From Ochrobactrum sp. Q0168 (GTDB taxonomy: Bacteria; Pseudomonadota; Alphaproteobacteria; Rhizobiales; Rhizobiaceae), in NCBI RefSeq assembly GCF_016427605.1, contig NZ_JAELXQ010000003.1, positions 62,001-126,000 on the forward strand: a stretch of 64,000 nt of DNA, read 5' to 3'. This document shows, piece after piece, positions 18,253 to 27,102 of this stretch. The notes below the pieces were generated by a model. The model searched no databases and was not told the origin of the DNA. It saw only the letters and a list, made by a program, of their open reading frames with translations. The translations under genes and the position numbers were made by a program. Position 1 is the stretch's first letter. Each line of letters opens with the position of its first letter.

Positions 18253-19596
18253 ATGATTTCAGATAATTCGGCGGAAAAACTGGTCGAGCGCGCGGCCCAG
18301 TTGGTGAAAGCTGCCGAACGTGCGGGTGCCGATCATGCTGACGCTGTCGTGATGCGTGCCCGCTCTGTCAGCGTCTCGGTGAGACTTGGCAAGGTTGAGG
18401 GAACCGAATCGTCGGAGAGCGACGATTTTGCGCTGCGCGTTTTTGTCGGACGGCGGATCGCCAGCGTTTCGGCCAATGCGGGCGCCGATCCAGACCGTCT
18501 GGCCGAGCGCGCCGTCGCCATGGCGCGTGTTGCGCCGGAAGATCCCTATGAGCAGCTTGCCGACCCGGCGCTGCTGGTGAAGTCGCCGCGCGATCTCGAG
18601 CTTTACGACGCGACCGAAATCGATACCGACCGTCTGACGCAGGATGCGCTGGTGGCAGAAGCCGCGGCGCTCGCCGTCAAGGGGGTGACCAATTCCGGCG
18701 GCGCGGGCGCATCGCGCAGCCTTGGCGGGCTGGTGCTCGTCACCTCCACCGGTTTTGCCGGTCATTATGCCGCCACCCGTTTCGGGCGCTCGGTTTCGGC
18801 CATTGCGGGCGAAGGCACCAAGATGGAGCGCGACTATGATTTCAGCTCGCGGCTGCATTTTGCCGATCTCGATGAGCCAGACGCCATCGGGCGTCGCGCC
18901 GGGGAGCGCGCAGTGCGCAGGCTTGGCGCGCGGCAGGCGAAGACCGGCCCGGTCACGGTGGTCTATGATCCGCGGCTGGCGCGGGGCATTGCCGGGCATC
19001 TGGCCAGCGCTATCAATGGCGCTTCGGTCGCGCGCAAGACAAGCTTTCTGCGCGACAGTCTGGGCAAACAGATATTGAAGCGGGGAGTAACGGTGACAGA
19101 CAACCCGCTGCGCATGCGCGGATCATCGTCCCGTCCCTTCGACGGGGAAGGCATTGAGGGGCAGCCGCTGACCATGGTTGAAGACGGCGTGCTGCAACAC
19201 TGGCTGTTGTCCGGTTCCAGCGCCCGCGAACTGGGCCTGACGGGCAACGGACGCGGCGTGCGCTCGGGTTCCGGTGTTTCGCCTGCCTCGACCAATTTTG
19301 CCATTGAGCCGGGCACGCAGTCGCCGGAAGACCTCATCCGCGCTGTCGGCACGGGCTTCTATGTGACGGAAGTGTTCGGCCAGGGCGTCGATATGATCAC
19401 CGGGCAATATAGCCGCGGCGCTTCCGGTTTCTGGATCGAAAATGGCGAACTTGCCTATCCGGTCAGTGAAGTCACCATCGCGTCGAACCTGAAGGACATG
19501 TTCCTCAATATGACGCCCGCATCGGATATCGACCGCAATTTCGGAATGACCGCGCCGACCCTCGTAATCGAAGGCATGACCCTTGCCGGAAACTGA
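18253..19596 (+). CDS. pmbA: TldD/PmbA family protein (TldE)
   Basis: A 447-residue cytoplasmic protein of the TldD/PmbA family. In Escherichia coli TldD-TldE form a metalloprotease that matures microcin B17 and degrades the CcdA antitoxin; TldE/PmbA is the subunit without the zinc motif. No HExxH-type site is visible here. The C-terminal core GQGVDMITGQYSRGASGFWIE... and the final LVIEGMTLAGN are typical for PmbA. I start at the ATG at 18253. A TTG at 18232 has a better ribosome site (GGAGG, five bases upstream), and an ATG at 18208 is also possible. Its end overlaps cysQ by 14 bases, placing it first in the lipid A-related operon. No tldD is seen in the window. Confidence 0.9.
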   Translation: MISDNSAEKLVERAAQLVKAAERAGADHADAVVMRARSVSVSVRLGKVEGTESSESDDFALRVFVGRRIASVSANAGADPDRLAERAVAMARVAPEDPYEQLADPALLVKSPRDLELYDATEIDTDRLTQDALVAEAAALAVKGVTNSGGAGASRSLGGLVLVTSTGFAGHYAATRFGRSVSAIAGEGTKMERDYDFSSRLHFADLDEPDAIGRRAGERAVRRLGARQAKTGPVTVVYDPRLARGIAGHLASAINGASVARKTSFLRDSLGKQILKRGVTVTDNPLRMRGSSSRPFDGEGIEGQPLTMVEDGVLQHWLLSGSSARELGLTGNGRGVRSGSGVSPASTNFAIEPGTQSPEDLIRAVGTGFYVTEVFGQGVDMITGQYSRGASGFWIENGELAYPVSEVTIASNLKDMFLNMTPASDIDRNFGMTAPTLVIEGMTLAGN

Positions 19597-20380
19597 CAAA
19601 CACAGCGAAACCCGTGCAGAACTCGCGCTGTTGCGCGATGCCGCCCGCGAGGCGGGACGCATCGCCATGCGTTATTTCGGGCGCTCGCCTGAAGTCTGGT
19701 TGAAGGATGGCCATTCGCCAGTCAGCGAGGCCGATCTTGCGGTGGACCGCTATCTGAAAGACATACTGCTGTCGGCGCGTCCTGATTATGGCTGGATTTC
19801 CGAAGAAACCGTAGATGATCGCGCCAAGGCAAAACGTCGGCGGGCTTTCGTCGTCGATCCCATCGATGGCACCCGCGCTTATATTGCCGGACAGGATCAG
19901 CGGTGCGTAAGCATCGGCATTGTCGAGGACGGCAGACCAATTGCCGGGGTTCTGGAATGCCCTGTTCGTCAAGAACTGATAGAGGCCGGGCTTGGTCTTG
20001 GCGCGGCGCAAAACGATGCGCCGATCCAGGTGAAATTGCCGCCGGAAGGCGAAAAGGTCACCATCGCTTCAGCGCGTAACATGACCGCGGCTTTGCCGGA
20101 ACAATGGCGTGACAGGGTCAAGCTGCACGCCTATGTGCCGTCGCTCGCCTATCGTATTGCGATGGTGGCGCGGGGCGAGATCGCGGGCACCTTCATTCGG
20201 CCAAATTCGCATGATTGGGATTTAGCGGCAGCCGATCTCATCTTGAGTGAGTCGGGTGGGGCTATTCTGACAAACGATGCTCTTCCGCTCATTTATGGCG
20301 GTCCGACGCGGAGCCATGGGGCTCTTGTCGCGGCCAGTGGGAATTTGCTGCGTGAAATGTTGAGTGTTGTCGCGGAGTGA
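19583..20380 (+). CDS. cysQ: inositol monophosphatase-family phosphatase, CysQ-like (3'(2'),5'-bisphosphate nucleotidase)
   Basis: A 265-residue Mg-dependent, Li-sensitive phosphatase-fold protein. The metal-binding motifs are present: WISEETVDD (Glu pair near residue 72), VDPIDGTRAYIAG near residues 91-103, and SHDWDLAAADLILSE near residue 210. CysQ removes the 3' phosphate of PAP left over from sulfate assimilation. The rhizobial homologue sits, as here, just before lipid A genes, and a role in inositol or sugar phosphate removal cannot be excluded. The start is a TTG at 19583 that overlaps the end of pmbA by 14 bases; no better start is visible in the conserved region. Confidence 0.85.
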   Translation: MPETDKHSETRAELALLRDAAREAGRIAMRYFGRSPEVWLKDGHSPVSEADLAVDRYLKDILLSARPDYGWISEETVDDRAKAKRRRAFVVDPIDGTRAYIAGQDQRCVSIGIVEDGRPIAGVLECPVRQELIEAGLGLGAAQNDAPIQVKLPPEGEKVTIASARNMTAALPEQWRDRVKLHAYVPSLAYRIAMVARGEIAGTFIRPNSHDWDLAAADLILSESGGAILTNDALPLIYGGPTRSHGALVAASGNLLREMLSVVAE

Positions 20381-20429
20381 CCGTTGGGTTAATCATGCCG
20401 CGAACCAAAATTGTTCAGGGATTACTGTC

Positions 20430-20681
20430 ATGACTGTCGAAGGCGACAAAAAGCAGCTTCTTCATCTGGTGTTCGGCGGCGAGCTGTCGAAGCTTGGAAC
20501 CGTACAGTTCCGCGATCTCGAAAATCTTGATATTGTCGGCATCTATCCCAACTACGAATCCGCAAAGACCGCCTGGAAGGCCAAGGCCCAACAGACCGTC
20601 GACAACGCCCATATGCGTTATTTCATCGTGCACCTGCATCGGCTGCTCGATCCCGAAGGTGTGACGCTGCAGGCGGACTGA
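20430..20681 (+). CDS. DUF4170 family protein
   Basis: An 83-residue soluble protein of the DUF4170 family, function unknown. It carries the family pattern HLVFGGEL near the start, a central IVGIYPNYESAKTAWKA, and the end MRYFIVHLHRLLDPEG. The YP-x-YESA-x-AW sequence resembles a small alpha/beta domain seen in proteins encoded beside lipid A genes in Hyphomicrobiales. It has no signal peptide or membrane helix. It lies between cysQ and a DUF374 acyltransferase, with five bases to the next start, so it is almost certainly cotranscribed. That conserved position suggests a role in Kdo/lipid A synthesis or in its coupling to metabolism, but this is inference from position only. Confidence 0.85.
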   Translation: MTVEGDKKQLLHLVFGGELSKLGTVQFRDLENLDIVGIYPNYESAKTAWKAKAQQTVDNAHMRYFIVHLHRLLDPEGVTLQAD

Positions 20682-20686
20682 GCAGT

Positions 20687-21499
20687 TTGCCCGGTCCAGA
20701 CCAACACATAACCGAAGGCGAAGAGCGTCCGGTCCAGTCGGCGGTTCAACCCGTCAGGCGCAAGAAAAAAGACGGCTTTGCCAAGCGTCTTTGGAAGCGC
20801 GTGCGCGGGCCGCTGGCGCAGTCGGCTGTCGTCAAATCGATATTGGTCTGGCTGATCACCAGCTATTTCAAGCTCGTCTATTATACCAATACGCGGCTGA
20901 AAGGCTCGGCTGACCCGCAAGCGCTGGTCGGCAAGGACGATCCTTTCATCGTGACCTTCTGGCACGGCCAGCATCTCATGGGGCCATTCATCTGTCCCAA
21001 AGGGATCGAACTGGTTGCCATGTTCTCGCGTAGCGCCGATGCCGAGCTGAATGCCCGCGTGGCGGAAAAGCTTGGTCTCATGACCGTGCGCGGGTCCGGC
21101 GGTCGCGGTTCGCGTGCGAAGCCGGAAAAGGGCGGTGCGCGCGCGCTTCTCACCTTGAAGAACGCGCTGAAGAAGGGACAGTCGGCGTCGATCATCGCCG
21201 ACATTCCCCATGGCACGCCGCGTGAGGCGGGTGAGGGGATCATTTTGTTGGCGAAATTGTCCGGGCGACCGATCATTCCGGTTGCTTATGCTTTCTCGAG
21301 AAATCATGTTTTGGAGAAGTCGTGGGACAAGACGACGATTCCACTGCCTTTTGGACGGTCCGTTGTTGTGCGCGCCGACAATGTCTGGGTAGATGCCGAC
21401 GCCGATGAAACGCAACTGGAAGAAAAACGCATGGAACTGACGCGCCTGCTGAATGACGCCACGGTGCGGGCCTATGCGGCATTGGAGAAAGCGAAATGA
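20687..21499 (+). CDS. lysophospholipid acyltransferase family protein (DUF374)
   Basis: A 270-residue peripheral or single-pass membrane protein of the DUF374 group, related to the glycerophospholipid and lipid A acyltransferases. An N-terminal basic stretch precedes one hydrophobic helix (ILVWLITSYFKLVYY). The likely catalytic HxxxxD equivalent is FWHGQHLMGP near residue 93, with RGSGGRGS and SIIADIPHGTPREAGEG following, typical of the family. By position before waaA and lpxK it may acylate lipid A or a related envelope lipid. The start is a TTG at 20687 with a weak ribosome site, chosen because no ATG exists before the conserved core. It overlaps waaA by ATGA. Confidence 0.85.
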   Translation: MPGPDQHITEGEERPVQSAVQPVRRKKKDGFAKRLWKRVRGPLAQSAVVKSILVWLITSYFKLVYYTNTRLKGSADPQALVGKDDPFIVTFWHGQHLMGPFICPKGIELVAMFSRSADAELNARVAEKLGLMTVRGSGGRGSRAKPEKGGARALLTLKNALKKGQSASIIADIPHGTPREAGEGIILLAKLSGRPIIPVAYAFSRNHVLEKSWDKTTIPLPFGRSVVVRADNVWVDADADETQLEEKRMELTRLLNDATVRAYAALEKAK

Positions 21500-22836
21500 G
21501 CGAACGCTGGGCGCGCAATCTGTTGTCAGCCTATCGCATGTTCGGCTCCGCCGCCTATCCCTTCATGGGGCCTTATATCGCCTATCGCGCATCGCGCGGC
21601 AAGGAAGAGCGGCAGCGCCGTGGCGAGCGCTATGGCAAGTCATCCATCGCCCGCCCGCAGGGACCGGTCATCTGGGCCCATGCTGCCAGCGTTGGCGAAA
21701 GCGTCGCCATCACGCCGCTGATCGAAAGCATTGCCGCAACCGGCATTCATATCGTGATGACCACCGGCACGGTGACATCCGCAAAGCTTGTGGCCGATCA
21801 GCTCGGCTCCAAGGTTATTCATCAATATGCGCCGCTCGACCTGCAGCCGGCGGTCAATAATTTTCTCAATCACTGGAAGCCGGACCTCGCCATCGGCTGC
21901 GAATCTGAAATCTGGCCCGCAACGGTGCTGTCGCTCGGCGGTCGTCATATTCCGCAAGTGCTGGTCAATGGCCGCATGTCGGATCGCTCCTTTGCCGCAT
22001 GGCAGAAGCGGCCTCAGCTGGCCGAAGCCTTGTTTGAAAATTTCGCCCATGTCGTGGCCCAGTCGGAACTTGACGGCGATCGTTTCCGTGCGCTCGGTGC
22101 GCGCCCGGTCAGTGTATCGGGCAATCTGAAAGTCGATACCGCGCCTCCGCCCGCCGATCCGCAGGCACTGTCCATGTTGCAGCGGCAGATCGCCGGACGA
22201 CGCAGCTGGGCGGCGATCTCCACCCATGACGGCGAAGAGGCAATCGCCGCCGAAGTGCACCAGATGCTGAAGGTGCGCTATCCGCATCTTGTGACGATCA
22301 TCGTGCCGCGTCATCCGGACCGCACGCCTGCCATCGAAGCGATGCTGGCGGAAAAGGGGCTGAAGGTCACCAAACGCAGCAGCGGCTTGGCCGTTGAAGC
22401 CGATACCGATATCCTACTGGGCGATACGATTGGCGAAATGGGGCTTTATCTCCAGCTGACCGAGATCGCCTTCATCGGCAATTCGCTGACCAAGGAAGGC
22501 GGCCACAATCCGCTGGAGCCGGCGATGATGGGTACAGCCGTTTTGACCGGCAAGAACGTGCAGAACTTCCGCGAGTCCTTTCAGCGCCTGATCAAGAATG
22601 GCGGCGCGCGCATCGTGAAGGACCGGAACATGCTCGCCGGGGCGATCAATTTCCTGTTCAACAATCCGCAGCATCTGCGCGGCATGATCAATGCAGGGGT
22701 CAACACCGTCAAGGATATGCGCGGCGCGCTTGATCGCACGCTTGTCGCGCTGGAGCCTTTCATCCAGCCGCTTGTGTTGCAAGCGCAGTTCCCTGGCAAT
22801 CGCAACGAGGTTGCCTATATTCACGGCGGCATCTGA
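21496..22836 (+). CDS. waaA: 3-deoxy-D-manno-octulosonic acid (Kdo) transferase
   Basis: A 446-residue GT30 glycosyltransferase that adds Kdo to the lipid A precursor on the inner face of the inner membrane. Visible features include the N-terminal membrane anchor YPFMGPYIAYRASRGKEE, the conserved acceptor-site motif WAHAASVGESVA with the catalytic Glu near residue 69, and the donor-site sequences GNLKVDT and NSLTKEGGHNPLEPA, including the family Glu. Length is within the normal 420-440 range. Its ATG overlaps the stop of the upstream acyltransferase (ATGA), and its own stop shares one base with the lpxK start, so the block is translationally coupled. Confidence 0.95.
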   Translation: MSERWARNLLSAYRMFGSAAYPFMGPYIAYRASRGKEERQRRGERYGKSSIARPQGPVIWAHAASVGESVAITPLIESIAATGIHIVMTTGTVTSAKLVADQLGSKVIHQYAPLDLQPAVNNFLNHWKPDLAIGCESEIWPATVLSLGGRHIPQVLVNGRMSDRSFAAWQKRPQLAEALFENFAHVVAQSELDGDRFRALGARPVSVSGNLKVDTAPPPADPQALSMLQRQIAGRRSWAAISTHDGEEAIAAEVHQMLKVRYPHLVTIIVPRHPDRTPAIEAMLAEKGLKVTKRSSGLAVEADTDILLGDTIGEMGLYLQLTEIAFIGNSLTKEGGHNPLEPAMMGTAVLTGKNVQNFRESFQRLIKNGGARIVKDRNMLAGAINFLFNNPQHLRGMINAGVNTVKDMRGALDRTLVALEPFIQPLVLQAQFPGNRNEVAYIHGGI

Positions 22837-23858
22837 TGGCGAGTGAAGCGCCGCCTTTCTGGTGGGAAAAGCCTGACTGGCGCGCCCGTTCGCTTGCTCC
22901 CGCCGCGTGGATTTACGGCGCAATAGCCGGGCGACGTCTGATCCGGTCGGAACCACCACGGATTGCTCTGCCTGTTCTCTGCATTGGTAATTTTACTGTT
23001 GGCGGCGCGGGCAAGACGCCGACCGCTATCGCCTTTGCCAAGGGCGCAAAGGCGCGTGGGCTGAAGCCCGGCATCGTGTCGCGCGGCTATGGCGGCAGTT
23101 ATAAAGGGTTGCATGTCGTTGACCCCGGCCATGACAGCGCCCGCTATGTGGGTGACGAGCCGCTGTTGCTTGCGCGCCATGCGCCGGTGGCGCTGTCACC
23201 CGACCGGGTGAAAGCGGCGCAGCATCTGCAATCGCTTGGCTGCGATTTCATCATCATGGATGATGGCTTCCAGAGCGCCCGGCTCTATGCCGATTTCGCG
23301 CTGCTGGTTGTGGATGCGGGGCGTGGCATCGGCAATGGTTGTGTTATTCCGGCAGGTCCGTTGCGTGCGCCGCTGACCGACCAGATGCGCAAGACCGATG
23401 CGCTGCTGCGGATCGGCAAGGGCGACGCGGCGGATTTCGTGATCAGGCAGGCGGCCCGTGCCGGGCGACCGATCTATGAGGCCGAGCTTATGCCGTCGTC
23501 ATCGGCAATGGTCGCGGGGCAGCGCTGGCTGGCCTTTGCGGGTATCGGCAATCCCGACAAGTTTTATGCAAGTCTCGCGCAGGCTGGCGGCATCATCGCG
23601 GAAACGCATTCATTTCCCGACCATCACAGCTTTGAGCCTGATGAAATCCGCGACCTGATCGATACGGCCCGCAGGCAGGGGCTAGGGCTGATCACCACGG
23701 CAAAGGACCAGGTGCGTCTCGCCACAATGGTCGGTGTGCCGGCTGAATTTTTGTCGAAACTGGCGGTTCTCGATATCGATCTGAAATTCGAGCGCACAGA
23801 CGCGCTCAATCATATCCTCGATACGGTAATCGAGCGCTTTAAAAGCCGGTCGTTATAA
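22836..23858 (+). CDS. lpxK: tetraacyldisaccharide 4'-kinase
   Basis: A 340-residue inner-membrane-associated kinase that phosphorylates the 4' position of the lipid A disaccharide. The N-terminal helix region is followed by an unusual P-loop NFTVGGAGKTPTAIAFAKG near residues 51-68 and the conserved Asp-rich sequence IIMDDGFQSARLY near residues 139-151, where the DDGFQ motif holds the catalytic base. The C-terminal half has the conserved FPDHHSFEPDEI. Its start overlaps the waaA stop by one base. Downstream the strand changes, so it is the last gene of the pmbA-cysQ-waaA-lpxK operon. Confidence 0.95.
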   Translation: MASEAPPFWWEKPDWRARSLAPAAWIYGAIAGRRLIRSEPPRIALPVLCIGNFTVGGAGKTPTAIAFAKGAKARGLKPGIVSRGYGGSYKGLHVVDPGHDSARYVGDEPLLLARHAPVALSPDRVKAAQHLQSLGCDFIIMDDGFQSARLYADFALLVVDAGRGIGNGCVIPAGPLRAPLTDQMRKTDALLRIGKGDAADFVIRQAARAGRPIYEAELMPSSSAMVAGQRWLAFAGIGNPDKFYASLAQAGGIIAETHSFPDHHSFEPDEIRDLIDTARRQGLGLITTAKDQVRLATMVGVPAEFLSKLAVLDIDLKFERTDALNHILDTVIERFKSRSL

Positions 23859-23863
23859 GCGAA

Positions 23864-24103
23864 TTAGGCCTTCTTGCGGCTGCGCATTTCCGGATTGAAC
23901 TCAAGCTCGCGCTCGAAGGAAATGTGGCCGGTTGCATAGGCTTCCTGCCGCGCAACGCTCCAGTATTTCAGCTCGTCCAGCGGAATTTGCGCGCCGGTAA
24001 CAGCACAGAGCACATAGGAACCGTGCTTGACGATTTCATAGTCGCCGTCGAGATAACGCAGGACAGCTTCGGAGGATGAGCGGGGCGATTCAAATCTGTT
24101 CAT
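23864..24103 (-). CDS. DUF2093 domain-containing protein
   Basis: A 79-residue soluble protein of the DUF2093 family, function unknown. It has the family core LRYLDGDYEIVKHGSYVLCAVTGAQIPLDELKYW-like (split by the 20-residue limit: DGDYEIVKHGSYVLCAVTG then IPLDELKYWSV), which looks like a small zinc-ribbon-derived domain with only one Cys. The C-terminal part ends in a short basic stretch RSRKKA. The ATG at 24103 begins exactly where the family begins. It ends five bases from lpxK, convergent to it, in the order found in many Hyphomicrobiales. Nothing in the sequence gives a catalytic role. Confidence 0.85.
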   Translation of the reverse strand: MNRFESPRSSSEAVLRYLDGDYEIVKHGSYVLCAVTGAQIPLDELKYWSVARQEAYATGHISFERELEFNPEMRSRKKA

Positions 24104-24183
24104 ATGTGTAAAACCTTTGCGCTGGACTCTAGCAAGTGCGGACCCCGGCGTCCAGCGGGGCCGACAGGCGAATGTATGTTCTG

Positions 24184-26061
24184 TCAGCGTCTGCCAAAAA
24201 GCCGCTCGATATCGCTCAGCTTCAGCTCGATATAGGTCGGGCGTCCGTGATTGCACGTGCCGGAACCAGGCGTTGCTTCCATTTCGCGCAGCAAGGCGTT
24301 CATTTCTTCCGGCTTGAGACGGCGCCCGGAACGCACCGATCCATGGCAGGCCATGGTGGCCGCGACGTGGTTGAGCATGGCTTTCAACCCGTCGGAGGTT
24401 TCATGCTCGGCAATCTCGTCGGCCAGATCGCGGATCAGTTGTTGCACGTTCATTTCGCCCAGCATGGCCGGCGTCTCGCGCACGGCGATGGCGCCCGGCC
24501 CGAACTGCTCCACCCCCAGCCCGAACCTTGCCAGCGTTTCGGCATGGCTTGCCAGCCGCTCGGCGTCTTCCTCGGGCAGATCGACCACTTCCGGGATCAG
24601 CAGCATCTGTCCGGGGATCGGACGGGAATGCAGCGCGTTTTTGAGTGCCTCATAGACGAGCCGTTCATGCGCTGCGTGCTGGTCTACGATGATGAGGCTG
24701 TCCTCGGTTTGCGAGACGATATAATTGGCGTGGATCTGCGCGCGGGCCGCACCCAGCGGCTTTTGCTGCAACTCGACCGGGGCTTCGCTCATGGTCGCGC
24801 GCGCATCGGCTGTCGGTATATTTACGACGTCGATGGTTGCCTGCTCGCTTTCGTGAAACGCGGACGCGCCGCCGAAATCGAGCGGCCTATGCGCTGGATG
24901 CGCGGTCTGCGGCGACCATTCGCTTCGAGGTGTTGGCCTATCAATCCGCCAGCTGGTGGAGGCATAGCTGCTGGAGGCAGTGCGCGCGGCCGGTGAAGGC
25001 TGCGACTGGAAACCTTCTGCGCGAAAAGCCTGTAACATGGCTTCCGCGCCGCTGGTTGCCGGACGGATGCCGGATTGCGCCAGCGCCTGCTTGATCGCGC
25101 CGACGATGAGACCCCGCACCAGACCGGGATCGCGGAAACGCACATCGGCCTTGGCCGGGTGCACATTCACATCGACAAGTGCGGGATCCAGCGTCAGAAA
25201 CAGCACGGCGACCGGATGGCGGTCACGGGCAATGACATCGGCATAGGCCCCGCGCAGCGCGCCGAAAATCTGTTTGTCGCGCACCGGGCGACCGTTCACA
25301 TAAGCGAACTGGTGTTGCGCATTGCCGCGATTATAGGAGGGGATGCCGACAAATCCTGCAAGCCGCACGCCGTCACGCTCGGCATCGATGGAAAGCGCGT
25401 TTTCGCCGAAATCCTGACCCAGAACCTGCCCGATCCGCTCCAGCGTTGCGTCTGCGCCGGTGCCGGTCGCGGGCATTTCCAAGGGCGAACGGTCGGTGCC
25501 CGCCAGTGAAAAGCGCACATGCGGGAAGGCGATGGCGATGCGCTTCAGCACATCTGTAATGGCGGAAGCTTCGGCCCCGTCCGTCTTCATGAATTTGAGG
25601 CGGGCAGGCGTTGCGTAAAAGAGATCGCGCACTTCGGCAATCGTGCCGCGATTGAGTGCGGCGGGGCGCGGGCCTTCGAGATGCCCGCCGGAAACAGAAA
25701 CCTCAAAACCAGCATCCGCGTCCTGCGGACGCGATTTCAGAGTCAGCTTCGCGACCGAGCCGATGGAGGGCAGGGCCTCGCCGCGAAAGCCGAGTGCGCG
25801 AATATCGTGCACATCATCGGAAAGTTTGGACGTGCAATGGCGGGAAACCGCAAGCGGCAGCTCGTCGACGGGAATGCCGGAGCCGTTGTCGGTCACGCGC
25901 AGCAGCGTCTTGCCGCCGCCGCCGGTCACAACCTCGATGCGGGTTGCGCCAGCGTCGATGGCATTCTCGAGCAGTTCCTTGATCACGCTGGCGGGGCGCT
26001 CAATAACCTCGCCTGCCGCGATCTGGTTGATGATGGTTTCGCTTAAGTGTCGAATGGGCAT
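24184..26061 (-). CDS. mutL: DNA mismatch repair protein MutL
   Basis: A 625-residue GHKL ATPase that links MutS mismatch recognition to downstream repair. The N-terminal half has [21 protein letters not shown] near residues 15-35 (ATP-binding helix with catalytic Glu and Asn), DNGSGIP near residue 60, and [10 protein letters not shown] near residue 95. The C-terminal dimerisation part begins after a Ser/Pro/Thr-rich linker (roughly residues 350-430), including [17 protein letters not shown] with the DQHA(x)ER sequence. The ATG at 26061 ([15 protein letters not shown]) is used; an in-frame ATG at 26115 adds unrelated residues. Size is typical of alphaproteobacterial MutL. Confidence 0.95.
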   Translation of the reverse strand: MPIRHLSETIINQIAAGEVIERPASVIKELLENAIDAGATRIEVVTGGGGKTLLRVTDNGSGIPVDELPLAVSRHCTSKLSDDVHDIRALGFRGEALPSIGSVAKLTLKSRPQDADAGFEVSVSGGHLEGPRPAALNRGTIAEVRDLFYATPARLKFMKTDGAEASAITDVLKRIAIAFPHVRFSLAGTDRSPLEMPATGTGADATLERIGQVLGQDFGENALSIDAERDGVRLAGFVGIPSYNRGNAQHQFAYVNGRPVRDKQIFGALRGAYADVIARDRHPVAVLFLTLDPALVDVNVHPAKADVRFRDPGLVRGLIVGAIKQALAQSGIRPATSGAEAMLQAFRAEGFQSQPSPAARTASSSYASTSWRIDRPTPRSEWSPQTAHPAHRPLDFGGASAFHESEQATIDVVNIPTADARATMSEAPVELQQKPLGAARAQIHANYIVSQTEDSLIIVDQHAAHERLVYEALKNALHSRPIPGQMLLIPEVVDLPEEDAERLASHAETLARFGLGVEQFGPGAIAVRETPAMLGEMNVQQLIRDLADEIAEHETSDGLKAMLNHVAATMACHGSVRSGRRLKPEEMNALLREMEATPGSGTCNHGRPTYIELKLSDIERLFGRR

Positions 26062-26139
26062 GGGGCGATTATAGGCAGATTCGCACGCCGCGGTAATAGC
26101 GCCCCGCGCCTTCACTGTTGCCGCTTTCCAGATGTTCGG

Positions 26140-26778
26140 TCATGCGGACTGAACTCTCGCAGAATAGCTTGTCACCGCCGGCGTCATGGTCAGCGCGGCC
26201 ATACTCGTGACATGTATGCTGACGACGGCAGTGGCAAACGCCAGAACCGCCAGACGGTATGAGATCGGATGGCGCAGACGCATCAAAACCTGGCCGGAGA
26301 GCGACCCAAACAGGATGGCAAGCGCGATGGAGGCATAGAAGTAATGCAGGTTCCATTCGATCAGCCCGTCGACCCGATAAGCCAGCATGCCGATATAGTG
26401 CATGGCGGCAATCGAAGCGCCAACCATGGCGCCGCCGATGACGGGGGCGAAGCGCGGAAAGCCGCCAGTCATGACCACAAAGCCGATCCCGGTGCCAACA
26501 ACGGCGATCACCAGCGACAGGATGGTCAGGTCGGGCAGCAGGACCAGCGGCGCGCTCGGCTCGTAGGCCAGCATGGCGACGAAATTCGCGCACCAGACCG
26601 TCGAGCCGGATGCGATTGCCACCAGAAAATGCCAACCATAGCGCGCCATGCCATGACATAGGGCGGCCTTGCAGACGAGATTGAGCGTGATCGCGGAACC
26701 CACGAGGCAGATCAGCGCTGCCAACGTTGTCAACCACGCGTCGTGCTGCGTGGCAATGGAATTGAGGACTGTCATCAT
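26140..26778 (-). CDS. MHYT-domain membrane sensor protein without output domain
   Basis: A 212-residue protein consisting almost entirely of an MHYT domain: about seven hydrophobic helices with the diagnostic repeats HFLVAIASGST, WCANFVAMLAYE (first M-H-Y-T-like unit) and ASIAAMHYIGMLAYRV (clear MHYT). MHYT domains are proposed to bind copper and sense oxygen, CO or NO, and normally precede GGDEF, EAL or histidine-kinase domains. Here nothing follows; the protein stops after the last helix. A second frame in the last 70 bases encodes no recognisable output domain. It may be a stand-alone sensor or the truncated remnant of a diguanylate cyclase. It is separated from mutL by about 80 bases. 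Confidence 0.75.
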   Translation of the reverse strand: MMTVLNSIATQHDAWLTTLAALICLVGSAITLNLVCKAALCHGMARYGWHFLVAIASGSTVWCANFVAMLAYEPSAPLVLLPDLTILSLVIAVVGTGIGFVVMTGGFPRFAPVIGGAMVGASIAAMHYIGMLAYRVDGLIEWNLHYFYASIALAILFGSLSGQVLMRLRHPISYRLAVLAFATAVVSIHVTSMAALTMTPAVTSYSARVQSA

Positions 26779-27102
26779 GGAATGAAATGGCCCCGATAGC
26801 CTGTTGGTCAGGGCACTGGACTGCCCAAAGTGATTGGCTTGGCCTCCAGTCGGTCAATTACGATCCCTCAGAGAAACCTGGCTGTGCAAGGTCGGTCATT
26901 ACAAATGCAGAAACTGAACGGGGATAGAGCAGCCGATATGCTCTCGCCTTATCAACGTATGGCGGCAAATCATGATCGCGTAACACATCTTGACCCCAGC
27001 CGGACCCAGCCCCAATCTCAGTAGCCCTTGGTTGCATAGTATTTCCTGATTAGCGGTTAACGCGAATATCAAGATTGTGATCGCAAGACAATTTTCACAA
27101 GA
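26779..27102. other. divergent intergenic region, no gene seen
   Basis: This region lies between the minus-strand MHYT gene and the plus-strand alpha/beta hydrolase gene. I see no conserved open frame, RNA gene or clear operator. It must hold two divergent promoters, but no unambiguous -35/-10 pair stands out. Confidence 0.4.
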
